Origin: Lutjanus erythropterus
Taxonomy: Eukaryota > Chordata > Actinopteri > Lutjaniformes > Lutjanidae
Length of the DNA: 64,000 bases
Assembly: GCA_020091685.1 (NCBI GenBank)
Contig: CM034599.1
Location: 3,751,641 to 3,815,640 of the forward strand
Reading direction: 5' to 3'
Each line of letters begins with the position of its first letter. Within the stretch, counting starts at the first letter, position 1. This document shows, in pieces, positions 11,029 through 23,300 of this stretch. The notes beneath the pieces are model-generated. The model ran no database searches. It saw nothing but the letters and a program-made list of their open reading frames with translations, and was not told the DNA's origin. A program made the position numbers and the translations under genes.

Positions 11029-11151
11029 TCTTTCGCGGGTCTGGAGTTCTCGTCTAGACACAACACTTGTAAACATGACAGGCGTGTGCGCTGTCTGCTA
11101 ATGAGCTAGCCGTATGGTGCTCACGTCTAACTCTGGGTGTAACTTGCAGGC

Positions 11152-11295
11152 ATGAGTTCAGGAAATGTGATAGAGGAGCAGGTTAGCGAGCCTGCTAAAA
11201 CTGCACGTAGAGGCTTTGCTTCATGCTGCATAATTTCACCTGGTTTTCACTCATGTTTACACTTTAACTTGTTAGCTCGTCACACCAGCCTTTAG
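11152..11295 (+). other. Upstream ORF (47 codons) before glt1d1
   Basis: ATG with G at -3 opens a 47-codon frame beginning MSSGNVIEEQVSEPAK and ending at TAG 11293-11295, seven bases before the glt1d1 ATG and in a different frame. It is a candidate translational control element if transcription starts upstream of 11152. No similarity recognised. An acceptor-like tract (aacttgcag) directly precedes it, so it may instead be intronic. Confidence 0.4.
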
Positions 11296-11302
11296 TGAAG
11301 CT

Positions 11303-11370
11303 ATGAAATTACTATTCCTTGCCTGCCTCAGCCCCCAAACTGGGAACCACACTACAGCTGAGAGAATAAG
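11303..11370 (+). CDS. glt1d1: glt1d1 exon 1 (residues 1-22 and part of 23)
   Basis: ATG at 11303 (G at -3) opens [22 protein letters not shown], the first beta-strand and glycine-rich turn of a GT-B fold. The exon ends ATAAG|gtaacc, two bases into the Arg codon completed by exon 2. It was found by searching for the missing N-terminus, since the open frame is short. Confidence 0.9.
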
Positions 11371-14300
11371 GTAACCTACGTTGTTGATAAGTAGCTAGCT
11401 GCGACAGCTGTTGCTAGTTATTAATTACCTTAGTTTGCCTTAGGCGACAGTAGTGTAGGTAACTGTACCTCCAAATAAACATGTTGTTGTTGCTGTAAAA
11501 CTGTCTACTTTAGTGTACAATTGTTTTGTTTTGTTTTGTTTTGTTTTGTATTACTTTCAGTGTTATTTTCATCTTTAAAATTATAGTATAGGCTGTTCAG
11601 AATAGATATTACAATATGAATATAAATGATTCATTGGCATCCCAGTCTCAGTAAATCTCTGCACCAGTGCCTCGTCAGGCATGTGACCAAACTGACAGAT
11701 TAAAACTAATTTCCCATATGTTTTTATTTCCATTAGTTTTGTAAGGAGACTATTGTTTGAGTTAATGTTCATCTTTTTCTAAAGACTGTTTTTATTTTTA
11801 TTTCAGTTTTTTCAGTGTACTAAAATGTTTTTCACACCCACTAAACTAATACTTTAAATTCATTATGTGGTAGTTTGCTGGTAGTTCTACCACATTAATA
11901 TTTGCACAGTGATTCAATTAGTTAAATTACTTTTTAGACATTTATGTGTAATTAACTACTCAAACTGCAAATAACTTTGGCCCATAAAAAGAAAGGGATG
12001 ATGAACAAGATTTCTCAACTTCCAATGTGAAGTAATTAGGACGTTGCAAAAGTTCTGCTTTCAGAGTAGTTTCCCCAACACAGACAATGGCTTTAGTAAC
12101 TCAGCTGTGACATGATTTAGGGAGGTAAAACTCAAATGTAGACAACAGCAAGAAACCAGCAAAATATCTGATTCCCTTAAAAGATCAAAGAATTTATGTT
12201 TCATGTTCATTTTGCTCTGCACAAACTGAAACTGTGCCTCAATTTTTATTAAATGAGCATTTTTACTACATTAAAAGACTTTGGCGAGGGGTTTCTAAGT
12301 TTATTAATGTAACATTTTTGTTATCAGGTATTGCAATGATCAACAACTGTTTTGGTAATCGATTAATAAGAAAAAAATCTGATTTCAGCTTCTCATATGT
12401 GAATATTTTCTTGTATATTTACTCCTCTAACAGTAAACTCAATATCTTTGGATGGTGGATAAATAAGACATTTAAGGGCGTCATCCAGGGCTTTGGGAAA
12501 CATGGATCAGCATTTTTCACCATTTTCTGACATTTTATACATAAACAACTAATCAATTAATCAGCCTCTTTTTACTCATTTATTCATAATAAACATGTTC
12601 TGCTTGTTTTTTTCAAGTTTGACAGAAATAATCAATCTTATTATTTTTGCTAAGTTTCATATTCATAAATCTAAAAACCTTTCCTCAGCTTCTCTTCAGA
12701 CTATTAAATCCTGCACTAATAAGAAGGCTTTAAAAACTCTTAATGAGTGTATTTTTTGTCTATTTTTATTTAACTAGTATCTTTTATTTATTTCTGTACT
12801 AATTTTTAATTCTTATTTTGATATTCTCTTTCTGTTTCTCATGTGTTGTTTGTTAAACCCCTCTGGCGTTTTGTTCACATGAACAAACAAGTTTTAATGC
12901 TTGCTTAACCATCATGTCTTCCGACCAGCCATCCAAAGTAATATGTTGTTTTTGTTTTAGGTCTCACATCGAATCAGCAGGACACATTTGTGAGCTCAGA
13001 GATGCGGCAGAGTTTCAGTCTCCTGCTGAGGTGGCAGACCTCGTGTCTCGAGACCCTCCATTTGAGGGAGCGCTGGCCATTCATCTGTTCAGAGCAGGCA
13101 GACTCCTCTTAGGTAAACATCCAGACTTATATGATCTGTTTGCTTACCTCCATGCCTTCAGTCACTTGTGTTTGTCAACATGATAGTAGACATACAAGTA
13201 CACTGCTACCTGTCCCACAAATGTCAGGACCTTTCTGTTTTATGCCTAACCTTTACACCAGACATCCACGTACCCTTTGGCGTTATCTTTGGCGGAACAG
13301 ACATAAATGAAGATGTGAAAGTTGAGCAGAAGCGTGTGGTTATGGAGCAGGTGCTACAGAAAGCCAGGTGATGTTGCTGCAAACCACTGTTTTAACCCAT
13401 TTAGCTCCAAATAGCTCTTAATAGCGGAGCACATGAATTTCTCTCCTTGATTCACAGACTGTGCTTCTTTTCTAAAAATGCTTTTGGAAAAAGTGTTGTG
13501 TTCTTGATCTCTTTCATTTTCTTCAGTCACAATTTGCATAATAACATATGCTAATAACCACTAGTAATTAAACCCACCTTTTGATGTCTAATAGGCCGAT
13601 TTTACTGCAGACTTTTTAACATCTCAGAGCAGGAAAAACTCAGGTGTGACTAATAACATTAATTATGGATGCATTCCATTTAGGTGTGCCAGATTAAGTG
13701 TTCTGTCATTGTGCATGCTCATTCACTGGCATGGCCTTGATGTGACATTCAGATGGAAATTAGCAATTGTTCTTGTTATTAGTTACACCTGTTTGTCCTG
13801 CTGTGACAAGATAACATGTCTGCCCTGACAAAGCTCTGTGGGGTCTGTTTGAACAAATGATGGTCTGTGAGAGTGATATAAATGGGCAGTACAGACAAAT
13901 AAGGGACACTTTGATTATTATGACAAAATAGTGATGTTTTACTTACCTCCTTTTATAAAGGTTTGATGCAGAGGTCACCATCTTGAACTACAAACATGAA
14001 GTACATGTGACCATTTATGCTTCTTAATTGTTCAGATGTAATCAAGATAATTTCTAATTTCATTACTCCTGTGATTTTTAGTTGTAAACATACTAACACA
14101 TCTTTTACAGCTTTTACAAGCTCAAAACAAAACAGTTGTCACATTTTTGTGGGAATAAATGGGGTATCATTAGCCAAGAATCGACAGACTTGTGAATTAG
14201 TCTGGAATCTCCTCCTTTCTAAGAGGTGTTATCGGTGCACGCAGACTAAAACACATCTGGATGCATTTGGATAGAGCTACAGCAGAGGTGTTCAAAGTGG

Positions 14301-17300
14301 GAGGTGGGGCCTCCCCAGGGGCCTCCAAACAGCTTCAGGGGAAGCTCAGTGAGTGGAAGTGAAAAAAATTACATTAGTTAGTACATTAGTCATCAAAAGG
14401 AGGTCTCATAACCTGAATGTGTGTGATATGGTTAAAAAGATCAGAGAAACATTATTTTACTGTTATTCACAAACTAATAATGCCTTTGGACAGACATTTT
14501 TATGTACATGGTGTAATCTGTGTTATGTAAAGCAGCAATTTTAGGTGATCTTGGTTCAATTGTTGAGTGTCTATGGGATCAAATAACTTGATCATGGCCC
14601 CATAAGCATCCGGGCATTGAGCGATACTGAGCAAGTAAAGTAAGTTGGGGGTTTCTAAGTTTTTGTCTTAGGGGAGGCCCACAGTTTCAGACTTTGAAAA
14701 CCCCTGATCTCTAACCAGTTAGAGCAGCAAAATGTGTACAGCACTGAGCAACACATGCAAGTTGGGGCGGTGCTTGGTCTGTTTTCAGGTCGTCTCTAGA
14801 AGGGAAGACCAGACCTGCAAAAGATCTTGAGTGAGTGATCATTTTAACCCAAAACAAAATGTTTCCCTAGCTCTAACCAAGTGCTTTTGTCCGTAAACCT
14901 AAGCAGATATTAACCACAGCGCTGTCACATTATAAAACATAATTTGTACAACGTGCACAATGAAAAAACAATGCGTACAAATCTCGCAAGAGTTTTGGAA
15001 ATCTAGTGTTCTCATCTAGGCACAACCCCACTGTCAAGAGGTGAGAAATGGGCAATGCAGTGACTGAACTGTGATTCGTTTGTGATCAGCACTGCCAAGT
15101 TTGACAGTTTTATCTGCAGATTTGTTTCCTCCTTGTTTTATATTGCACCTTTAAATATAGGGATAGCATCCATCCTTACATTATGTTGTAGACATAATAA
15201 TAAAAAAATCAATGACAATTCAAGATATTAAATTGTTGCAAAGCATTTGGATCATATTGACTAGGCCATCAATTATGTATGGGACAAAAAGGACTGGATC
15301 CGTACCAGATCTTCTAGTGCCTGGAGGACTGGCATGAAAGAATGAGACTGAGCACACACAAGCCAACCCCAGCTGAGCAGGATGTGTGTTTTCTCCTCCC
15401 CTAGTTTAACACTGAAAAGTAAATGTGCACAAAGGCTTATCAATATCTTGTCCTGTGCCCTGGTGTCAGAGCCTGGTGTCTCTGTTACGATGAGAATAGA
15501 TGGTGGGGCGTCCATCCAGTAAATCTAAGGGGATAATTGCCTTCTGGGAGAAGTGAGGGGAGATCCACGTCTCATGACTTCAAACATCTGAATCCACCCA
15601 CCTCCCGCTGTTAGTGCCTTCACACACAAACCTTGATCATGAAATTCAGTCACCAGCCCGTTGGCCCATTTAATAATGCACGCTCACACACGCTCAAATT
15701 AATATCTCCCCACTGTTTTTTGCTCTACATTCCCTTTTGTTTTCCTCTTTGTATTCTTGGTGTATTCATCCTTAAATCCTTTGCCTTCAAACCATAAGCA
15801 GTTTTTTGCTCTCACGTACCCTGTCTCAGCCTGGAGACTTTTGTGTTTTACTGTTGTAACCACTGCTTTTTCCTCTATTGTTGTCAGAATTGTCATTGCC
15901 TGTAAAAAGGCTAAAACTTGCTGTCAGCAATGAAAATTCTTCTTACTGAAATGGCTTTCACAGGGGTTATAATGAAGTGTTTTTCTTTTATCAGGTTCGC
16001 GGTTGCATTTAGTGACAAACTGAAAGAAGAGGCACAGTTATTTTTGGTATGATTTTATTCTTTTGTATTTTAATAGATCAGCTGCGGCAGGTTATATCTC
16101 CTAAGCACTGAGAGATGATGAATTGATGCTTGCACGTGCACGTCTCTGCTTAACGTGGAGTGCGTTTGCTACCGGATTGGTAACACTATTTGAGTGGATG
16201 TGACATGACACTGTTCCCAGTGAACACAGCCAGGCTGGGACTGATCACTCAGCCACTGAGACAGACGGTGGCCAGTTTGACAGGGATTACAGCACCAGGC
16301 TCCTGGCTCAGTCAGCTCATAGGACGGCTAGCTGCACAGTTAACAAACCTAACTATCTAACACTGGCTACAGTTAACAGAAGGTGGTGGTTAGCCTTCTT
16401 TAGCCACAAGTAAACCTACTGTACTCTGTCATCAAACTTTCATTTTAACATTTAATAACATCATTATGAGAAGTACCACTTGGGTTGAGGTTATGTTGTT
16501 TATGACAGGTTATGTTGTCATGGTTAATGTCAACTTGTCAAAACAGGCATTTTTGTTACCGCTTGTTTACAACAAGTTATGTGGTCTTGGTTAATGTTAG
16601 CCTGTTGTAACAGAGATGTCTCAAACAATTTCAACTTTGCATTAAAAGTGACATAATTTACCCAGTGACACTTAATGACAACAGTTGTGAACATTCATAA
16701 AGACTCTTTTATGTTGATGACAGGTATCATGTCATGGTTATGACAGTGTCATGGCTGATGCACGCCTCTTCAATTAAGTGTTACCTCCGGTTCTACTCAT
16801 TTGTGTTTTACTAGAAAATGTCTGTTGTGCTTAATTGCAGGTTCATCGGTGTGTTTATGACTGCCTGCTGTGCCCCCCCCCCACACACACACATAAAGTT
16901 AGCAACTAATGACAGCTGTCATAAATGACATTGCGGCATAAACAAAATATTGATCCATGTACAAGGCTACTATGAAAAATGAAGTAGTGAGAGCAAAAGT
17001 TTTGTGTTTGCATTTTACGGCACATCAACAGACAGCAGCCGCCTGACAGCCTCAATAAATAGAACAGAAGGGCTTTTACTATACAAACACAATATCCTGC
17101 CCTGTCCCGTAATAGCTTGGCATTAAAACAATATTACCGTGTTTTATTTTCAGATTAGATTGCTGCCGTAGGCTGCAGATTGCGGCGAGTGGCATGCTTT
17201 ATCTCTGCCATTTAGTGCTGACAGCAGGCAGACAGGACAGGCACTGAGAGGCATCGCCACGCTTTTTATTGTGACAGAAAACACACATAGAGGATGGATC

Positions 17301-20300
17301 TAGTGTGATAACATCCAGTCAATTTCCTTTCCATTCCCTCTGATTTATTTTGTAGCACCCCCATTATCTTAGCGACTGCTTTCCCGACTCTGTTTTAAAG
17401 TTTGGATTTCTGATTAAATATGTTTGGAGCGCAAAGAGCGTTAATTGTCTGAGTCGATTGTCTGACATAAAGAGAAAAAGCAGTTAGTAATAATCAAATG
17501 TACTTTGTATAAACAAACACTACGAATAATTACTGACCGATTGAAAACACTTATGTATTTATGGCTTGGTACTTGTTATAACCAGAATCCCATGTGCTTT
17601 TTCCTCTGAAGCTGTCCCAGAGCAGTAAAATCTATGTCCAGCCCCAAGGTAAGCTCTGCAGGATGAATATCCTCGCCTGATGCTGTGCATCCCTGACTCG
17701 CTATTGAAGTGTTGCATTAATCAGCTTTGACATTTTTTCCTCCATTATCATGCTGTCTGCAGTACAGAGTTGTATTTGCTCTTGCCATTGGCCACCATGC
17801 CATGTAGGACAGACCAAATCACTCTTCCATGTTGTTTCCCACCAGTAGCCTTGTTTGGCAAATAGTGTCCCTTCATAGATTAGAGGAGAGCCCTTGGCCA
17901 GCTGCATGGCTGAGCCCGGACCAGTGAAAGCTGATTTTTATGCTCGTCACACTGAAGTGCTTCTTACATGGACCACACAAAAATAATGTTTTTAAAATAC
18001 TTTAAATGTATTAGTGCATACATTAGTGTATTTTTTTCACTAGCCCGGTGATGGGTCAGAAATCTGCTTGCTCCGAGTCAATTATTACTTGCCCCTGAGC
18101 AAACTGGTTTATTTAATAGTTGTTATAAAATAGCAACAAAGACTGAAGTTAATTGTGATTTTACATGTAGGGCTGCAATGTCGGAAAAATGTCCATCTCA
18201 TTTTCTCAAAGTTCAAGGTGATGTCTTTAAATGTCAGTCCAAAACCCAAAGATATTAATTTCATCCTCATTTATTGGTTTATTTGAAACATTGACAGTGT
18301 AAAATAAGTATACACCAAAGGAAAAAAGAAAAACAATAAAATATCCATATATGAGAGGCTGAAAACAGCATTAAAAATTACTTTAACTATTATTATTATT
18401 ATTAGTAGTAGTAGTAGTATTAATCAGTCATCAAAAAAGATTTTCTAGCATGACATGGCATTTTTACTTGCCCAGGTTAAGCGAGCAATCCTTATTGTTG
18501 AGCCTTAACTTGATACTGGAATTTTTCACAAACACTTTTATCTGTCTAATATGAATAAATGTTATGAAGAGTTTAGGATGTGATTGATGTTTTTAATTTT
18601 GAGTTTCACATAACCAACAAAGTGCAAGATCAGAAACACAATTCTGAACTTATTTATTTGTCTTACTGAACAAAAAAAAAAAAACCTTGTTGATCATTTG
18701 TTGCATAATGGATGTGAGCTCTGATGTACAGTAGTAGATAAAGCAGTACCAGGAGCACAGTGCCTTTTATTTGTCTGTGTTTATTTTTAAAGGAATCCAC
18801 ACGGAAGTGACGAAGAAATTCTGCTGGACTGAATTCTTGAGGAGCTCAGGTACTGTTACTGCTTCGGTTGGTTTTTATTCCAGCTGTTGTCTAATATGGG
18901 ACTTGATCATCTACAAACAGCTTGTGGACAGTTTGTTCATTTTCTTTTTAGTGTTTTCAGTAAGCAAACAAAACGGTTGGTGTGCTGACTCCTCCACAGC
19001 AGGGATAAATTATACAGCTCTTTAGAGATATAATGTGCAATATTTTCCTAAAAAAGCAATGTATGACATGATATAAACATAAACATCCCTGTCAATCATC
19101 ACATATGACCCATTAGAAGTGTGTGGTGGTGGTTGTTCTCATTGTTTAGCTGTGCTTACAGACTTTCACCAACCCATAAATCTGGTATTTGACTTTCTGA
19201 TATGTTTAGGAACAGCTTGGACAAATCCTACTGACTCTACCTTTAATCTCTTCCACTCCATCCCTCCCTACCACAGACCCATTTTTTGTTATTTTTAGAG
19301 GGGGGCAGTAAATCTTTAGAGGGAGATCGCGGGTCAATAGTGAATCCCATATGGAAGAAGTATATGTCATCAGAAAGCTTGAAACCTGAAGATTAATGTC
19401 AGATGACTGAAATAGAAGTTTGTTGCAGCAATTTTAGGGTTGATACCATTTATTACACAGATTTGTTGCAAAATTTTACAATTTTTGACCACTGGAGAAT
19501 GAATAAAAATGGTCAAAAAACCCTCCCCCTTATTGTCAATATACCTACAAAAGCCGTCCTCTCTGAATGCCCCAGGTCTCTAGTTTGTGGTTGTGTCATT
19601 TAAGGAAGCTGTGATTATCCCAGAGGTCACAGTTGGTCGTTTTCTACAGTGAATGAAATGAAATTGTTACCATGGGGACTAGCATAATCACACATGAATA
19701 CAATCAGGCTCATTGAATCCACAAGACTCTCAGCTCTCCAGTCAGATCCAACATATGATATTCCAAAACAGGTTAAGGATCCCAGTGTGCAGAAATATTC
19801 AAATAGAATAGAATAAACTAATAATATTTAAACCAGTGGATTCTGTGGGTCTTCCAGTTTGATATGAGTACCAGTACTTTCACTCTAGCTTTAAAGCTGA
19901 ACCCACCACAGCCTCTGAAAGACAGGAATATCATCTGCAGACAGTTGAAGAGGTTAACAACAACTCGATATTACCAAGCAACGTTTTGGTCAGACACTGA
20001 GTCGGTTTGGTCTGAGCGTTATAAACTCAACTGACAGCCGTGTCTCATCTAATTATCCAGGTTTTGTCTCAAACTATAGCAGGAGTAGTTGTGTGCACGT
20101 CCTCCAAATCCCAGTAGGACAGGTGCTGGATACAGTGTTTGGTGCAATAAAATGGAGAGGAGTACCTGCACAGTGAAATTTAAGATCCCTTGTAAAATAA
20201 GTTTTATTGGTGTCGTTTTTACCAGCCATACATATATATGTGTGTGCCACATATTTTTAACTGTTTGCAATATTGTACATATAAGACCTCTCCCTCTAGA

Positions 20301-23300
20301 CTCCATCCTGCTGTCCTTACCTCAACTATTAGTCAGAGACTGTGCAGTGCAATGCAGTGCAGTGCAGTGCAGTGGGGCCACCACTTTGAGAACACCAACA
20401 ACCTGAAAAACACCAATCAGAAAGCATTAATTTATACTGTTCTATGTTAGATGCATCAGTGTATTGGTCAGGGAGTTTGCAGCAGAATTCCACTTATCCA
20501 GCCTTTTCCTCTTCTCGCCTCCAGTCTTCCAACTCCCATTTGAATAGCTCTGTAAATAAACATGCACTGTTACTCTTAGCATCCCCTCCACAAACAGCCT
20601 GGACTTTAAATTGGACATTGCGGGATGATGTCCATCGCAGGTACATTAGTGCTCATAGAGAGCACAGTTGAGAACAGAGAGGAGCAATTGATTAATAGCT
20701 CTGCAGCCTGAGGCCATTTGTCACCACGCTTCACAACCAGTGCAAGTAATACTAATTGCCCACAGTCACTTCTCCATTTGTTATACTTGAAATCTGAGTC
20801 ACTACTATTGTGCTTCTCCTCGGCTGTGATGAAAGCGCTGTAATCTGACTCACAGTTGTTGTTGTTAGAGCTGTAAACATTGTTCCAGCTTTTGCATGTG
20901 TGCTGTCTGATGGTGTTAATTTGTATGAGTCATTGTTTGTGGATGTGGATCTGCCGTGTTTAATATCAGTGTTTTAAAAAAATGTAATTTTGTTGTCGCT
21001 GTGTTATCACCACAGTGCTTTAACAAGACAGCACATGCTCTTGATTCTTACTTGTGTTTGTATTTGCAGTAATAAAGACGAGGGCATGGGACCCCATGGC
21101 AGGGGGCTACATTCAAATAAAACAATATCTAATCATGCAGTCTGTGCTTAATTGTTGTAAATGTGCTTTTGTGGTGATAACTGTGCTTAAAGGTATAGTT
21201 CGGAGGTAGAGGTATGTGTCCAAGCAGTTTATTACTGAAGGTAGACTGTAGTCATCAAGCTCACAGTTTGGAGAACCAGCAGAAGTACCAGTGTAGGCAG
21301 CTTAGCAGTGTAGTGCAGTGGATCGGATCAGCAGCAAAATCTATTTTAACCACAGAAAAAAATCAATATCAGTTTAAATGTACACTATATTTAGAGTATT
21401 TTCACCTCTTTAGGTAAAACTATCAGTTTTATCAGCAGTATCAGCTAGTAATTGGACCAGCATGACCAGCTGCTGTCAGACTCTCCTCATCTGCAGAGAA
21501 ACACTGGAAACACAGTGTCTGCTGGAGCTTTGACAGTCACTAGAGGCACATTTGTGGCCCTTTTAGTAAAAGTTTCTGTGTTGTAGCTTCAGTAAGGGAA
21601 AGAATGCGGTCCGGTGGTGCTTCTACAGCTGTCAGAAGTGTCCAAATTTAAAAATATTAAGTACAGGCTTCGCAAAAAGAAGTGTAACCTGTGAATTATG
21701 AATGTCGATCAGCAGATATTTTCAAATGAGCGCTTGTTTAACAAACCACTACTCAACAGCGAGTGCTGGGGGAGGTGGGCCGCCCAACTCTGATAAGAGG
21801 ACGTTAACCTGCTTTTTTAAAATATAAATTTCAAGATGTAGATGTGTTCAAAACGGAGGCTCTAACTCAGCTTTGTGCCCTTCAAGGCTCAGGATGATTT
21901 AAAACAGTAGGTGGTGTTTTGAGGCATTTTCAACCCATGAAATGCCCATTTTTGATTAAGAAATGTCAACATTAACACTAGCATTAAGGTGTTTCATCAC
22001 AGTACAGTAGTACTACCTCTGGGCAGTACCTCTTTAAAATGATACTGATTTTTTTTAGGTGTCTAAAATACATTTTGCTGCAGGAGTACAATGTTTAGCT
22101 TGGGTGGTCTCGGCTTTCTGCTCTCTCAAAGATCAGGCGTTAGATATCCTCCTTTTGCATCTTGATGACCTGTTTTGACTCCTGCAGGAACCTGTATTCT
22201 GCTGTGACATAAATAAATCATTACTTCATAGCGAAGCCTGGAGTGTATATGGTATCTAGGCTAGTGTAATGAAGGAATGCAGAGGGCTGATAGTTGGGAA
22301 TAAATGTATTCTGTGTGGCTTAGTGTTCCAGTGGCACACTTTAAAAAAGACCTCCACCTGTGAACAAAGCAGGCCTGCTACCTGACTGAAGATACATGAC
22401 TATCAGTATACTGTGTGTGTCTGTGATATCCTTCGGGCGTCATGAACCCTCCAAAGGCACAGACTTCAGCACTGAGATCCAGAAGCTGTCAGTCTATGAA
22501 AGCAGCTCGGTGTGTGTTGTTTGTGGCCCCTGCTGTGTGCCTTGTGCGGTTTGGTTAAAGGGAAACATGAAGAACAGCGCTATAGAGTGAGCCGTGATCC
22601 TCTGAATCCCTGAGGGATGAAGAGAAACATGCAGGGGGTCTGTTGTTACCTTGTCCGGTTACTTGCTTCTCAAGGAATAGTATGATAATTGAATAAATTA
22701 CACAGACGGCTTTCAGTGAAGTGTGTGTATGTGTGTGTGAAATGGTAATTAAAAAGGGAAGAGGTGAGATGAGGGCAGGTTAGATGTCAAGAGCAATGCC
22801 TGTTATCATCTTACAGACTGGGAACATGATCAGGGAACAGTGTTTGTGCCATGGGGGCATGCCATGCTAGAAAATTACCTCGTGTTCCTTGGTCATTGTA
22901 TTACCAACATAATGTGTTTTCAGGCTGTTGCTGCCACACTGAAGCCAGGGCAAGAATCTGGCAATACTATACGTATCACAGGTTTTTATAGTTGACTTTT
23001 TTATGCAATCAGAACAGTGAAGAAAAATATCCACACTACTATCTAGAGTCATGAGTTTAAATGCGAAACAAAATTAACCACTGCCATGAATCTTTGTATG
23101 TATTGTTTGCATGTATATTACGACACCGTTTTTTCGTCCTCCCAGCAGTCCAGAGCTCCTGTACTTGTGGTATAAACACCAACACTCCCTCGGTGCTCCG
23201 TCCGGACTGCTAGCTGCATGGCTAACTGAGCTAACCAGCTAATGGAAGCTACAGTTAGCGGCATGACTTCAACAGATGGCCAGTTCTTACATATTGCACC

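Larger units (their letters stand above)
10395..11075. repeat. Repeat-like units carrying the CGCG motifs
   Basis: Similar units recur. GGTTAAAA..AACTCTCGCGAG followed by a TTTGCRGATCTGG-like block appears at about 10540-10580 and 10998-11045. A CTCGTCTAGACACAAC-type end appears at 11049-11064. The same vocabulary occurs in both orientations at 14775-15055. This suggests an old MITE-like repeat rather than unique promoter sequence. Confidence 0.5.
9037..11302. promoter_or_regulatory. Divergent slc15a4/glt1d1 upstream interval
   Basis: About 2.3 kb between head-to-head genes. The left half is occupied by a repeat (9089-9908). The stretch 10100-11080 is richer in CpG than its surroundings and holds four TCTCGCGA-type palindromes. 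It is the most likely shared promoter region; the start sites themselves are not visible. Confidence 0.55.
13368..15994. other. glt1d1 intron 3
   Basis: About 2.6 kb. Contains a hAT-like repeat (14283-14705) and a decayed copy of the promoter-interval repeat (14775-15055). The rest is unremarkable. Confidence 0.75.
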
